This document shows, in pieces, positions 14,862-23,453 of a stretch of DNA of 45,649 nt (within the stretch, counting starts at the first letter, position 1; each line of letters starts with the position of its first letter). This DNA is from Methylorubrum suomiense (GTDB lineage: Bacteria > Pseudomonadota > Alphaproteobacteria > Rhizobiales > Beijerinckiaceae). Where the stretch lies: assembly GCF_022179765.1 (NCBI RefSeq), contig NZ_BPRE01000025.1, positions 1-45,649 on the forward strand, given 5' to 3'. The position numbers and the translations under genes are program-made. The notes below the pieces were generated by a model, which saw only the letters and a list, made by a program, of their open reading frames with translations, was not told where the DNA came from and searched no databases.

Positions 14862-16541
14862 ATGCGCCTTTTTCTAACCGTCCTCATCACAGTAGCCCTA
14901 GCATACCCAGTAGCGGGATTAGTCCAGCACGGGATCGATCCATCACTGTGGCCCGAAAAAGTAATGCGTCCTGGCACGTGGTTTGGGATGCTGCCCTCGT
15001 GGCAAGTCACTGATGCGCCCGCATTGCTCTACCGCGTGCTGATCGGCCGCGCGCCGGAATTTGCCAACGGTGGCTGGTCGTCAGGACCACTCCTCGCACT
15101 CTCACCTCTCCTCGTTCTATTCGGGGCCGAGCTTCTATGGCGCAGCAAGCCCGAGCCAAAGCGCGACGTCTCCGACTTGTTCGGCTCCGCTCGCTTCGCC
15201 AGCGTGGCCGAACGTACGCGCCTGCGCAGCGGCCTTGAACTCGGCCGCGACCCCGACACGGGCTGGCCGGTGCGCGTCGCCGTGCAAGGCACGCTCGTCA
15301 CCATCGCGCCCCCGCGCAAGGGCAAGACCTCGGGCCTGCTCATCCCCAACCTCGCCTTTCCCGAACCGCAGGGGTGGGGCGGCCCAGCCGTCGTGCTCGA
15401 CCCCAAGGGTGAGGTCTACCGCGCCGTAGCCGCGCGGCGCCGAGCACTCGGCCGGCGCGTCGTCTGCCTCGATCCGCTGGGACTCGCCGGCGGAACCGAT
15501 CGCTGGAACCCGCTGCACGGCCGCGATCCGGAGGATGTGCTCTACCTCCAGAGCACGGCGCTCGCCCTCCTGCCCGAAGCCAGCGGCGACAGCGAGGCCT
15601 CGGCCTACTTCCGCAACCGGGCCGTCGATCTCATCGTCGGCGCCATGCTCGTCGCGCTCCGCCTCCCTGCGGACCGCTCGGTGGTGCAGGTGCAGGACTT
15701 GATCGTCAACGAAGGCCGCCTCCTCGGCCTCCTCAAACAGTATGTCGAGCGCTGGCCGGAGCCGGCGGCTTATGCGGCGATGGAGATCCTAGAGGCCGAT
15801 CCCAAGACCAAGGATCCGATCAAGTCCACCGCCCTGCAAGCCTTCCAATGGCTCGCCGACCGGCGCCTGCGCGATCTCGTCGGCGCCTCGACCTTCGAGC
15901 TCGCCGATCTCTCCTCCGGCACAGTTGACCTCTTCGTGGCGGTGCCGACCGAGTACAAGGCCGTGCTCGCCCCCCTCCTGCGCTGGCTGTTGTCCGACCT
16001 GTTCACCGCAGTGCGCCGCAACCGGCCCGTCGAGCGCTTGGTGGTCTTCATTGATGAGGCGGCGGTGCTCGGCCGCTTCGACGCACTCCTGACCGCGGCC
16101 GGTGAGCTGCCGGGCTACGGCGCAAGCCTGTGGACGATGTGGCAGGATCGCGCCCAGCTCGTCGGCCTCTACGGTGAGGCCGGCGCCGACGTGCTGCTCA
16201 ACACGGCCGAGGTCGTCACCGTCTTCGACGTGCCGGCCGTCGATCCGGACGAGAGCGAGCGCTGGTCGCGGGCGATCGGCGACTACACCACTTTCGTGGA
16301 GAGCCGCACGGCGCCGAGCGGCGAGGCCAAGGGCAGCCCCTCCACCACCCGCACCTCTCAGGGTGCGCGGCTGATGAGCAAGGAGGCGCTGATCGCGATG
16401 CCGGGCGACGAGCTCCTGGTCTTCCCCAACAGCGGCGGCCATGCACGCCACCCGCTGCGCCTGAAGAAGACCGTGGCGCACACCGACCCGCGCTTCCGCA
16501 AGCTGATCGCGCCGGTGGCGCCCGTGGGCCGGGCTCGCTGA
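14862..16541 (+). CDS. traG: Type IV coupling protein (VirD4/TraG/TrwB-like)
   Basis: 559 residues. Two N-terminal membrane helices lie at about 1-20 and 70-88. Walker A APPRKGKTSG is at about residue 149 and Walker B LVVFIDEAA at about 393. Motifs such as VVLDPKGEVYR and AVPTEYKAVLAPLLRWL are typical of VirD4/TraG ATPases. The protein links a relaxosome to a type IV secretion channel at the inner membrane. It is read towards the convergent stb-like operon, separated by a terminator hairpin. In IncW plasmids this gene sits between trwA and trwC, but here it lies outside. No VirB/Trb channel genes are present. Confidence 0.94.
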   Translation: MRLFLTVLITVALAYPVAGLVQHGIDPSLWPEKVMRPGTWFGMLPSWQVTDAPALLYRVLIGRAPEFANGGWSSGPLLALSPLLVLFGAELLWRSKPEPKRDVSDLFGSARFASVAERTRLRSGLELGRDPDTGWPVRVAVQGTLVTIAPPRKGKTSGLLIPNLAFPEPQGWGGPAVVLDPKGEVYRAVAARRRALGRRVVCLDPLGLAGGTDRWNPLHGRDPEDVLYLQSTALALLPEASGDSEASAYFRNRAVDLIVGAMLVALRLPADRSVVQVQDLIVNEGRLLGLLKQYVERWPEPAAYAAMEILEADPKTKDPIKSTALQAFQWLADRRLRDLVGASTFELADLSSGTVDLFVAVPTEYKAVLAPLLRWLLSDLFTAVRRNRPVERLVVFIDEAAVLGRFDALLTAAGELPGYGASLWTMWQDRAQLVGLYGEAGADVLLNTAEVVTVFDVPAVDPDESERWSRAIGDYTTFVESRTAPSGEAKGSPSTTRTSQGARLMSKEALIAMPGDELLVFPNSGGHARHPLRLKKTVAHTDPRFRKLIAPVAPVGRAR

Positions 16542-16558
16542 ACTTCATCCAGGGAAGG

Positions 16559-16605
16559 CTCACCTGTCCCCCGGTCGTCGAGATGCTTGTCGGGGAACAG
16601 GTGAG
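16559..16605. terminator. Bidirectional terminator hairpin between convergent transfer genes
   Basis: CTCACCTGT-CCCC (16559-16571) pairs with GGGGAACAGGTGAG (16592-16605). The stem is over 12 bp with one bulged base and a loop of about 18 bases. It lies between the convergent coupling-protein and stbC-like genes and probably ends both transcripts. Confidence 0.65.
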
Positions 16606-16708
16606 GAGTGCGGCCGTGCATGCGGCGGCACAAGCCTGATCGAACCCGGCAGCTGGGACGCGCTCGTGCCACCCGCTTGAACGGGCCCAGTCGCGCTGAC
16701 TGCGGTAC

Positions 16709-17302
16709 TCAGCGCGGACCCGAGCGCGTCCGCAACCACGCGATTGGCACCCGCGCCACGGCATAGCCCACACCCGGATGCCAATCGCGCAGCTCGGCCT
16801 CGTCACCGACCAGACGCATCAGGGCGTAGGCGCGGCCCGCCACGAGGCGATCACCGCCGGGCCGCCCGTCCGGCATGACCCATGCCGCGGGCGCGTCCCG
16901 GTCGCTCTGGACCTCGACCCAGGATGTGGGCGTACGATGATAGGCTAGGCCAACGCCACCGAGCAGGCAGAGGGCGAGGAGAGCGTCGCGCGTGAGCTGG
17001 TGCGCCTGGAAGGGCAAGCGCCCGCGCCAGACCGCGAAGGCGCTGGCGTGGCGGGCCGTGGGCCGGACCGAAGGATCGACTCGGCCGGGTTGCTCGCGCA
17101 TGGAGCGCAGCAGTTCGCGCCGGTGCTCGGGCAGGAGCTGCGGCGCGCCATCCTCCAGCGCGGCAAAGCGCTCCGCTGGCGGCCGCGCCTTGAGCCGGTC
17201 GAGCGCGGCACGGCTCTCCTGCTCGGCCGCTGTGGCGGCTTCACGGGCCGCGCGATCTGCCGCCGCGATCCGAGCGCGAACGTCGTCAGGTGTTGCCGGC
17301 AC
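16709..17302 (-). CDS. Membrane protein, third gene of the stb/traKLM-like operon
   Basis: 197 residues. A charged Ala/Arg/Glu-rich helical N-terminal half spans about 1-95. One membrane helix, DALLALCLLGGVGLAYH, lies at about 110-126. A periplasmic C-terminal domain holds VEVQSDRDAPAAWVMPDG and WHPGVGYAVARVPIAWLRTR. It overlaps the upstream ATPase gene by 17 bp. In R388 StbC, and in RK2 TraM, the third gene at this position is also a small poorly understood protein. The assignment is by order and character, not clear sequence identity. Confidence 0.6.
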   Translation of the reverse strand: MPATPDDVRARIAAADRAAREAATAAEQESRAALDRLKARPPAERFAALEDGAPQLLPEHRRELLRSMREQPGRVDPSVRPTARHASAFAVWRGRLPFQAHQLTRDALLALCLLGGVGLAYHRTPTSWVEVQSDRDAPAAWVMPDGRPGGDRLVAGRAYALMRLVGDEAELRDWHPGVGYAVARVPIAWLRTRSGPR

Positions 17303-18095
17303 GCTTGGGGCCTCCCTTGCGCGCGCCGGCCGATGCTGGAGCAGCTTCGTCCTCTCCGACCAGCCACAGAGCCGCCGGCTTGACCGCCTCCATCACGGCG
17401 AGCCGGAAGGCGGTGAGATCGCGCAGGATGCGCCCGGCCTGGGCCGGCGAGGTCTGCTGGACCAGGCTCGCCCGGTCGAGCCGAGCGACCCCGCGCAGCT
17501 GACCGGCCGCCAGGACCTCGCGCGTCTCGTCCTCCAGCTCGAAGCCGCGCAGCTGGGTCACGGTGGCATCGCCCACCACCCGCTTCAGGATCACCGGGTC
17601 GACTGCCCCGCGCACACCGTTGGCCACGACGAAGCGGGCCCCGGTCCAGGCAGGCGTACCCTGCAGCAGCTTGCCTGCATCGGCGAGTGCGCCCGCCTCT
17701 GCCGCCACCACCACCACAAGCCCGAGCTCGATCCCGGCCTCCCGCAGCGTCGGCGCCTCTTCCCGCAGGATCCCGAGCAGGCTCGCCGAGGTGTTGGCGC
17801 CGATATCGACGAGACTGGCTGTCGTGACGGCGTAGAGCGCGTTGATCACCGGGTCGAACTCGGCGCGTGCCGCCTTGCCGCCGCTGGCCTCGATCGCCTC
17901 GCGCGTGGCCCGCATCGGGAAGTGCTGAACGCTGCCGGGCTGGTTGGACACGTCGGCCGTCTTGAACTCGGTCAGGCGGGGCACCGACTCGATCTCCAGG
18001 ATCGGCGCGTCCGGGACCGCCTCGGCGAGGCCGCGGGTCACGGTCGACTTGCCGATGCCGCCGGTTTCCTGGGCGACGAGGAGGATGCGGGGCAT
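17286..18095 (-). CDS. ParA-like ATPase of the oriT operon (StbB/TraL-like)
   Basis: 269 residues. The N-terminus PRILLVAQETGGIGKSTVTR carries a P-loop. The signature ParA lysine of KGG is replaced by threonine (TGGIGKST), as in the StbB/TraL branch rather than true partition ATPases. SLVDIGANTSASL at about residue 115 is the Walker B-like region. A Pro/Ala/Lys-rich tail ends in GGPKRAGNT. It lies between the DNA-binding-type gene upstream (6 bp gap) and the membrane protein gene. In IncW and IncP plasmids these proteins help place plasmid DNA for transfer or segregation. Confidence 0.78.
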   Translation of the reverse strand: MPRILLVAQETGGIGKSTVTRGLAEAVPDAPILEIESVPRLTEFKTADVSNQPGSVQHFPMRATREAIEASGGKAARAEFDPVINALYAVTTASLVDIGANTSASLLGILREEAPTLREAGIELGLVVVVAAEAGALADAGKLLQGTPAWTGARFVVANGVRGAVDPVILKRVVGDATVTQLRGFELEDETREVLAAGQLRGVARLDRASLVQQTSPAQAGRILRDLTAFRLAVMEAVKPAALWLVGEDEAAPASAGARKGGPKRAGNT

Positions 18096-18101
18096 GGATC
18101 T

Positions 18102-18635
18102 TCAGTCCTTCTTGAACAGGTGGCTGTGCTTCTCGGCCTGCAGCCGGCGGATCTCCGCCTCGCTGAGTGGGGCATCCGAATTGGTGGGAGCCCGTGCCTC
18201 GTGGTTGGAGCGCAGCGTCGGGTGATCGCGGCTCAGCTCCGGCGCCAGCCGGGATGGGCGTGGTGCAGAGGTGGATGGATCGGTGAGGGCCCGTGCAGGC
18301 TCCGGCCGGTCGAGGCGAGCCGCGCGGGCCGCCATCCTGGCCGCGCGGGCGGCAGCTTGGCGGCGCACGCTGGAGATGATGCCGGTGAGGTTGCGCCCGG
18401 TGACGGGCTGCCCATCTGCAGTGGTGAAGCCTTGCGCGGTGAGGCCGGAGGCCACCGCATCCCAAGTCAGGCCGCCTGCTTGGAGGGCGACGAGTGCGTC
18501 GAGATTGGCGCGCACGGCCTCCATCAAGCCCGTGGCCGGTCGGCCACCCGGCGCGCGTGCCTCCCGGCGGCTGCCAGGGGCGGCAGCGGCGTCGCGCGCG
18601 AGGCGGCGCAGGTCGAGGCGGGAGCGCGGGGCCAT
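18102..18635 (-). CDS. HTH protein, first gene of the oriT operon (StbA/TraK-like)
   Basis: 177 residues, Arg/Ala-rich. Residues 55-95 (LTWDAVASGLTAQGFTTADG, then VTGRNLTGIISSVRRQ) form the recombinase-like HTH seen in TraK/StbA-type proteins. The rest is probably disordered, and the tail SEAEIRRLQAEKHSHLFKKD forms a helix. StbA of R388 binds direct repeats just upstream of its own gene and controls plasmid segregation and transfer. Phased repeats stand at the same place here (18721-18780), which supports the match. It is transcribed away from the relaxase genes. Confidence 0.68.
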   Translation of the reverse strand: MAPRSRLDLRRLARDAAAAPGSRREARAPGGRPATGLMEAVRANLDALVALQAGGLTWDAVASGLTAQGFTTADGQPVTGRNLTGIISSVRRQAAARAARMAARAARLDRPEPARALTDPSTSAPRPSRLAPELSRDHPTLRSNHEARAPTNSDAPLSEAEIRRLQAEKHSHLFKKD

Positions 18636-18872
18636 GGCGCCGCCCTAGCAGGGTGCAGCTTGCCACCCCGTGTGGCCGATCGCTCGAAAGCCCCGTGGAA
18701 CGGCAAGCTTCCGTTAGTCGACGGCTGCTGACGGCAGGGCACGGTAGAAGGCGGCAGTGGTACGGTAACAGCTACGGCAGAAGAGAGGGATCACACCACA
18801 CGCACTGAAGTGCCCCAGCCCAAGGTTCATTAACCCTGGAGTCGCACGGCACTCGCCGAGCCGCACCCTCGC
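18636..18872. other. oriT: Presumptive oriT region
   Basis: 237 bp between the divergent stb-like operon and the RHH-relaxase pair, which is where oriT lies in IncW and IncP plasmids. It contains inverted repeats AGCTTGCC (18657-18664) and GGCAAGCT (18702-18709). An AACGG/CCGTT hairpin with a 7-base loop lies at 18698-18714. The phased repeats cover 18721-18780. A GGTTCATTAACC near-palindrome is at 18825-18836. The nic site cannot be named from sequence alone. Confidence 0.7.
18721..18780 (+). repeat. Helically phased ACGG repeats (10-12-bp period)
   Basis: ACGG or GCGG followed by C/T-rich or AG-rich bases starts at 18721, 18731, 18741, 18751 (GCGG), 18762 and 18774, steps of 10, 10, 10, 11 and 12. 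The consensus is about ACGGYAGNNG. One site per helical turn would place all contacts on one face. The layout recalls the stbDR arrays bound by StbA on R388, though the sequence is different. Confidence 0.72.
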
Positions 18873-19238
18873 ATGCCAGGACCGGCCGCGGCAACGAAGC
18901 CGCCGGCCTCAGCCCTGCCTGAGGGTGCTGCGATCCTCAGAAGTGATGCGATGCCCCAGGACGTCAGCTTCAGCGTCAGCCTGCCGCCCGAACTCGCCGC
19001 AGCCTTGCACCGAGCCGCGGCCGAGCGGGGCTGGACACCGGAGAGCCTAATCGGCGACTGCGTGGCGCAACAGCTGGAGATCGCCCTGCGCCACCGAGTG
19101 CTAGTGGAGCGGATGGAGCATGTCGATGCCGCGCTGCTGGCGATGGCGCAGGCGGTCGGCGAGCTCGGTGCGGCCGCGGACGAGTTCGAGGCGGGCAGCC
19201 TGTGCCGCTATCGGCCCGCTGAGACGCCCGTGCCGTGA
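18873..19238 (+). CDS. Small RHH-like relaxosome accessory protein (TrwA-like)
   Basis: 121 residues from 18873, or 95 from the ATG at 18951. The segment MPQDVSFSVSLPPELAAALH, then RAAAERGWTPESLIGDCVAQ, is a ribbon-helix-helix pattern of a strand and two helices. The following helices LVERMEHVDAALLAMAQAVG suggest oligomerisation. Its stop overlaps the relaxase GTG start, so the pair is translationally coupled. In IncW plasmids the RHH protein TrwA binds oriT and helps the TrwC relaxase, and the position here fits that role. Confidence 0.75.
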   Translation: MPGPAAATKPPASALPEGAAILRSDAMPQDVSFSVSLPPELAAALHRAAAERGWTPESLIGDCVAQQLEIALRHRVLVERMEHVDAALLAMAQAVGELGAAADEFEAGSLCRYRPAETPVP

Positions 19239-22186
19239 CGGCCTCGCTGCAGCGCTTGCGGCCAGGCTCGGACGCGGCAACCTACTATCTGACCGAGAGC
19301 CAGGATGAGGCCCGGCCGGACCGGCGTGGGGCCTACTACCAGGCGGAGGGCGAGGGGACTTGGTGGTCATCGGGTGAGAGCGTGGTGCGGCACGGCGCGG
19401 CGGTCACCGGCGCCTCGTTCCGCAACCTCTGCGCCGGACTCGATCCGGGCACGGGTAAGCCGCTGGTACGCGGCGCCGGCGCGCAGCATCAGTCCGGGAC
19501 CGACTGCACCCTGACCCCAGCCAAGGCGGTGAGCGTGCTCTGGGCCGCTGGAACACCGGAGCAGCGCGCCGGGATCGAGGCGGCGCATCGCGCCGCGGTC
19601 GCACAGGCCTTGAGCTTCCTGACGCGCGAGGGCCTAGTCGAGGTGCGCACCGGAGCGGGCGGGGTCGAGCGGCACCGGCCGAGCGACCTGATTGTGGCGC
19701 GCTTCGATCACTTCACCACCCGCGAGGGCGATCCCAACCTGCACACTCACTGCGTGGTTCTCAACGTCGCTGGGGCACCGCGAAGTTCGGCTTCTGGGCG
19801 ATACAAGTCTCTTACACATCTTACAATTGACCCAGCGCGACTGTTCGAGCAGCAGCGCGGACTCGGTGCCGCCTACCGCGCCGCGCTCAGCCACGAGCTG
19901 CGTGTTCGGTTCGGCTTGCGTTACCGCCCGGCCGGCCAGGGCCAGTGGGAGGTTGCTGGTGTGCCGGATGCGCTGCTCGCAGCCTTCTCCAAGCGCTCGG
20001 CCCAGATCCTGGAGCGGGCGGGGCCGGGCGCAACGAGCGCCCAGCGCGAGGTGGCGGCTTTGGCCACGCGGCGCGACAAGGCCGAGCTGCCAAGCGGATC
20101 CGAGCTGGAGGCACGCTGGCAGGCCGAACTTGGAGCCGCCGGCATCGATCCCTGGCAGGAGGCCCTACGGGTGGCGCAGGAGCCTGACCCGAACCGGGCA
20201 CACGAAGCGGATCGCGCCGGGCGCGAGGCGGTAGAACCCTTCGACCCACCCGAGATCGCCGGCAACACGCCCGTCGCCCGTGCCGCCTCGGCCCTGTTCC
20301 GGCACGAGAACGTGCTGGGTCGAGCGGCCCTGCTGCAGGCAGCCCTGGAGGAGGCATCTCTACGCGGGCTCGGGATCGAGGCGGTCGAGGCCGAGCTCGC
20401 GCAGCTGGAACGCGACGGCCGACTCATGCCCTTGAGCTCGGTCGCGCTCGATCACAGCCAGCATGCCTGCTGGACGAGCCCCGGCATCGCCGCCTGCGAG
20501 GCGGCCCTGCTGCGTGCGGCCGAGCGGCCTGGAGAGCGGACTTGGATCGCGCCCGAGGCGGTGGCGGCAGCACTGGCTGCCGCCCCCCATCTCAGCCCGG
20601 AGCAGGCCGAGGCGGTGCGTCAGGTCGCCGGATCGGATGGCGTCTCGATCCTTGAGGCCGGCGCGGGCACAGGCAAAACCACAACGGCGCAAGCCCTGGT
20701 TCTTGCGGCAACCCGCAGCAAACTGCGCGTGATCGGCCTTGCACCGTCCTGGGTGGCCGCCGACGAACTCGCCCGCTCCGCCGGCATCCCGGCCCAGGCG
20801 ATTGCCCGCTGGCGCTACGCCTTTGCCAAGGAGCAGGCTGAGACCAGGACCGACCCTGCGGGAGCAAGGACCGCCTCCCTCGATCGAGACACCCTGGTGC
20901 TCATCGACGAGGCCGGGATGGTCTCGACACGCGACCTGGAGGCGGTCCTGAGTGCCGCGCGACAGGCGGGCGCCAAGGTGGTGCTGATCGGAGACCGGCG
21001 CCAGCTCGCCTCGGTCGGGGGGGCGTCTGCCCTGCGGGCAGTCTCCGAGGTGGTCGGACGCGCAGGCGTGCTCGGAGAGGTGCGGCGCCAGGAGGTGAAG
21101 TGGCAACGAGCCGCCTCGATGACCATGGCGGGCGGCGATGCCGAAGCGGGTCTGCGCGCCTATGCTGCCAACGACCGGATCGAGCTGATCTCCGGGACCG
21201 AGGCCGCTCAGGCGCGGGCAATCGCGGTGTGGTCGGAGGCGCGGGCACGGCACGGTGGGGACGTGCTGATGCTGACGCGCCGCAACGCCGATGCGGCGCT
21301 GCTGAACCTGAAGGCTCGGGCAGTGCTGCGGGCAGAGGAAAAACTCGGCCCCGACCTCGTCAGCCTGCCGGCGCGGGATCGTACGGATAGGCCGGCCGTC
21401 CTCGCCCTGGCGGTCGGGGACTCCTTACGCTTCGGTGAGAGCCTGCCGCATCTCTCAGTTCGCAACGGCAATCGCGCCCGGGTGGAAAGTATCACCCGGG
21501 ATCCGGATGGAGAGATCCGCCTGCGCCTGAGGTTGGAGGATGGGCGCGTGCTCGACGAGCCTTGGCGGCGATTGGCGCGAGAGCCGCGGTTCGGCGGCAG
21601 GGCACCCCAGCCTAAGCTTGTGCATTCCTATGCCGGGACCGTGCACGCCGCCCAGGGGCGGACGAGCGCCGCGGCGGTGATGCTTGTGGCGGCCTCGACG
21701 GACGCGCGTGAGGTGTATGTCGGCCTGACCCGGCACCGGTCGGATGCGCGAGTGGTGGTCGAACGCGATCGCCTCGATGCCCTGTGCCGGCAGCGCCAGA
21801 CCGACCCACGCCTGCCGGCGAGCGACACGATAGTGCTGGAGCGGCTGTTTGCCGAGGCGCGGGTCTACCGAGAGAAAATCAACGTCGCCGACTACGCCGC
21901 TGACCGGATCGCGTTCATGCGCAGCGGAGCCTTAGGCTTGCGCGAGCAGGTCCATGGCGGCATCGACGTCACCCGCGCCGTGCGAGCGGCCCGGGCTCTG
22001 CGCGCGGCGCTCGCCCAACTGAAGCCAGACCGGCTCACGGTGCCGGCTTGGCGGCTCCTCGATGCTGAGGGGCGTCGTCGGCTCTCCCGTGCCCCCACCG
22101 CCCACACGCGGCGCCTCTTTGCACGGATTGCAGGCCTTCTGGGGCGACCCGGGCCAGACCGCGAGCGTGGTGGGATCGAACGCTGA
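19235..22186 (+). CDS. traI: MOBF relaxase-helicase (TrwC/TraI-like)
   Basis: 983 residues, GTG start overlapping the upstream gene. Tyrosine pairs near the N-terminus (AATYYLTE and GAYYQAEGEGTWW) supply the catalytic tyrosines. The metal-binding triad is in NLHTHCVVLNV at about residue 168. The C-terminal two thirds is a RecD-type helicase with Walker A EAGAGTGKTTTAQ at about 474, LVLIDEAGMVS at about 554 and VGLTRHRSDARVVV near 830. It nicks oriT, stays bound to the strand and unwinds it for transfer. The length matches TrwC (966 residues in R388). A short segment around residues 182-202 is less GC-rich than its surroundings. Confidence 0.95.
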   Translation: MTASLQRLRPGSDAATYYLTESQDEARPDRRGAYYQAEGEGTWWSSGESVVRHGAAVTGASFRNLCAGLDPGTGKPLVRGAGAQHQSGTDCTLTPAKAVSVLWAAGTPEQRAGIEAAHRAAVAQALSFLTREGLVEVRTGAGGVERHRPSDLIVARFDHFTTREGDPNLHTHCVVLNVAGAPRSSASGRYKSLTHLTIDPARLFEQQRGLGAAYRAALSHELRVRFGLRYRPAGQGQWEVAGVPDALLAAFSKRSAQILERAGPGATSAQREVAALATRRDKAELPSGSELEARWQAELGAAGIDPWQEALRVAQEPDPNRAHEADRAGREAVEPFDPPEIAGNTPVARAASALFRHENVLGRAALLQAALEEASLRGLGIEAVEAELAQLERDGRLMPLSSVALDHSQHACWTSPGIAACEAALLRAAERPGERTWIAPEAVAAALAAAPHLSPEQAEAVRQVAGSDGVSILEAGAGTGKTTTAQALVLAATRSKLRVIGLAPSWVAADELARSAGIPAQAIARWRYAFAKEQAETRTDPAGARTASLDRDTLVLIDEAGMVSTRDLEAVLSAARQAGAKVVLIGDRRQLASVGGASALRAVSEVVGRAGVLGEVRRQEVKWQRAASMTMAGGDAEAGLRAYAANDRIELISGTEAAQARAIAVWSEARARHGGDVLMLTRRNADAALLNLKARAVLRAEEKLGPDLVSLPARDRTDRPAVLALAVGDSLRFGESLPHLSVRNGNRARVESITRDPDGEIRLRLRLEDGRVLDEPWRRLAREPRFGGRAPQPKLVHSYAGTVHAAQGRTSAAAVMLVAASTDAREVYVGLTRHRSDARVVVERDRLDALCRQRQTDPRLPASDTIVLERLFAEARVYREKINVADYAADRIAFMRSGALGLREQVHGGIDVTRAVRAARALRAALAQLKPDRLTVPAWRLLDAEGRRRLSRAPTAHTRRLFARIAGLLGRPGPDRERGGIER

Positions 22187-22389
22187 GGAGCAGAGCATAC
22201 GCTCGGCAGAGACCTCGCAAGTGTAAGGGACACTGTCGTTGTTCCAGGCACGAGCGATGGTACAACCGATAGACCGTTCAGGGTCAGAAGCCGGCATTTT
22301 GGGTGAACACGTTAACCTCCAACTGCCTAGGCTGAGCCAAGGGCAGGCGGAGCTCCCGCGGTAAGGGATCTGGCCCGGTGAGGCCGTGT
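22187..22389. other. Intergenic region after the relaxase
   Basis: 203 bp with no gene. It marks the end of the transfer block and the start of the sensing and respiration cargo. No terminator hairpin with a T run was seen. Confidence 0.4.
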
Positions 22390-23133
22390 ATGTTCCCGTT
22401 GCACCCGAACGAAGGGATTCGCCTGAAGGCGCTGCACGATCTGGAGGTGTTCGGCTCGGATCCTCAACCAGAGTACGATGCGATCTGTCGAACTGCACAA
22501 GGGCTCTTCAGTGTACCGATCGTGCTGGTGTCGCTTGTTGGCGAGACCGAGCAGTGGTTCAAGGGCAAGTGCGGCCTGGACGCGGGTCGAACACCGCGTG
22601 AGGTTTCCTTCTGCACCTACACCATCCTCTCAGACGAGGTGCTGGTGGTCGAGGACGCGGCACAGGACAGGCGGTTTGCCGCCAACCCGCTTGTTACGGG
22701 CGAGCCGCACATCCGCTTCTATGCAGGCGCGCCCCTCGTGCTCGGACCGGGCATTCACCTCGGCTCCCTGTGCATCATCGACACGGTTCCCCGCTCCTTC
22801 CCGGCCAAGCAGCAGGAGCAGCTACGTGACATGGCCCGGGTTGTAATCGCTCTGCTGCGCTCGAACAGGGCCGAGCGCGATGCACGGGAGAGCGCAGCCG
22901 ACTACCGGCTGCTGGCCGACAACACCAAGGATGTGATCATCCGCTGCGATCTGGATGGCACGCGCCGCTACGTCTCGCCAGCAGCCAGCCACCTGCTCGG
23001 CTACGAGCCCCAGGAGCTTCTCGGGACTCACCCACTCGCCTTCGTTCACCCGGATGAAGTCAGCGACTACGCTCGGTTTCTAAAACGGATCGAGACTGGC
23101 CTGACCTTGCCCCCTGGCCTGCCCTCATTCTGA
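22390..23133 (+). pseudogene. GAF-PAS sensor protein truncated by an IS3-family insertion
   Basis: The native part runs from ATG 22390 (GAGG seven bases upstream) to about 23100. The frame then reads into the IS and stops at 23133. Residues 10-160 form a GAF domain (FKGKCGLDAGRTPREVSFCT, then GAPLVLGPGIHLGSLCIIDT). From about residue 170 a PAS domain begins (YRLLADNTKDVIIRCDLDGT, then GYEPQELLGTHPLAFVHPDE). In such proteins an output domain (histidine kinase or GGDEF) follows. None is left, so signalling is lost unless the fragment acts as a small sensor. No matching continuation is seen after the IS. Confidence 0.82.
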
Positions 23134-23163
23134 AGCTAGGGTCCGTCGAGCAGCAGACGGACG

Positions 23164-23430
23164 ATGAAGAAGAGCCGGTTTAGCGAAGAGCAGATCATCG
23201 GCATCCTGAAGGAGCAGCAGGCTGGGCTGCCGGTGGCTGAGATCTGTCGCCGCCACGGCATCAGCGACGCGACGTTCTACACGTGGCGCCCGCGCTTCGG
23301 CGGCATGGAGGTCTCGGACGCGCGGCGTCTGAAGGCGCTCGATGAGGAGAACCGCAAGCTCAAGAAGCTCCTGGCCGAGGCGATGCTCGACGTGGCCACG
23401 CTGCGTGAGGCGCTGGGAAAAAACTTCTGA
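23164..23430 (+). CDS. IS3-family transposase OrfA
   Basis: 88 residues. The HTH of the Tnp_1 type is at residues 5-45 (RFSEEQIIGILKEQQAGLPV, then AEICRRHGISDATFYTWRPR). It is followed by a leucine-zipper-like helix (RRLKALDEENRKLKKLLAEA). Near the end GGAAAAAACTTCTGA provides an A6 slippery run just before the stop. A -1 slip there continues into OrfB and gives the active OrfAB transposase. Confidence 0.93.
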   Translation: MKKSRFSEEQIIGILKEQQAGLPVAEICRRHGISDATFYTWRPRFGGMEVSDARRLKALDEENRKLKKLLAEAMLDVATLREALGKNF

Positions 23431-23453
23431 CGCCCGGCGCACGGAGAACGGCC

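Noticed and set aside
16945..18731. Long open frames on both strands over the stb-like operon (573 and 579 residues)
   Set aside because: They are frame shadows of the three stb-like genes: Arg/Pro/Gly-rich, no domain, and the true genes have proper starts and overlaps.
20360..21253. Minus-strand frame inside the relaxase gene
   Set aside because: Shadow of the helicase domain; Arg/Gly/His-rich translation with no motif.
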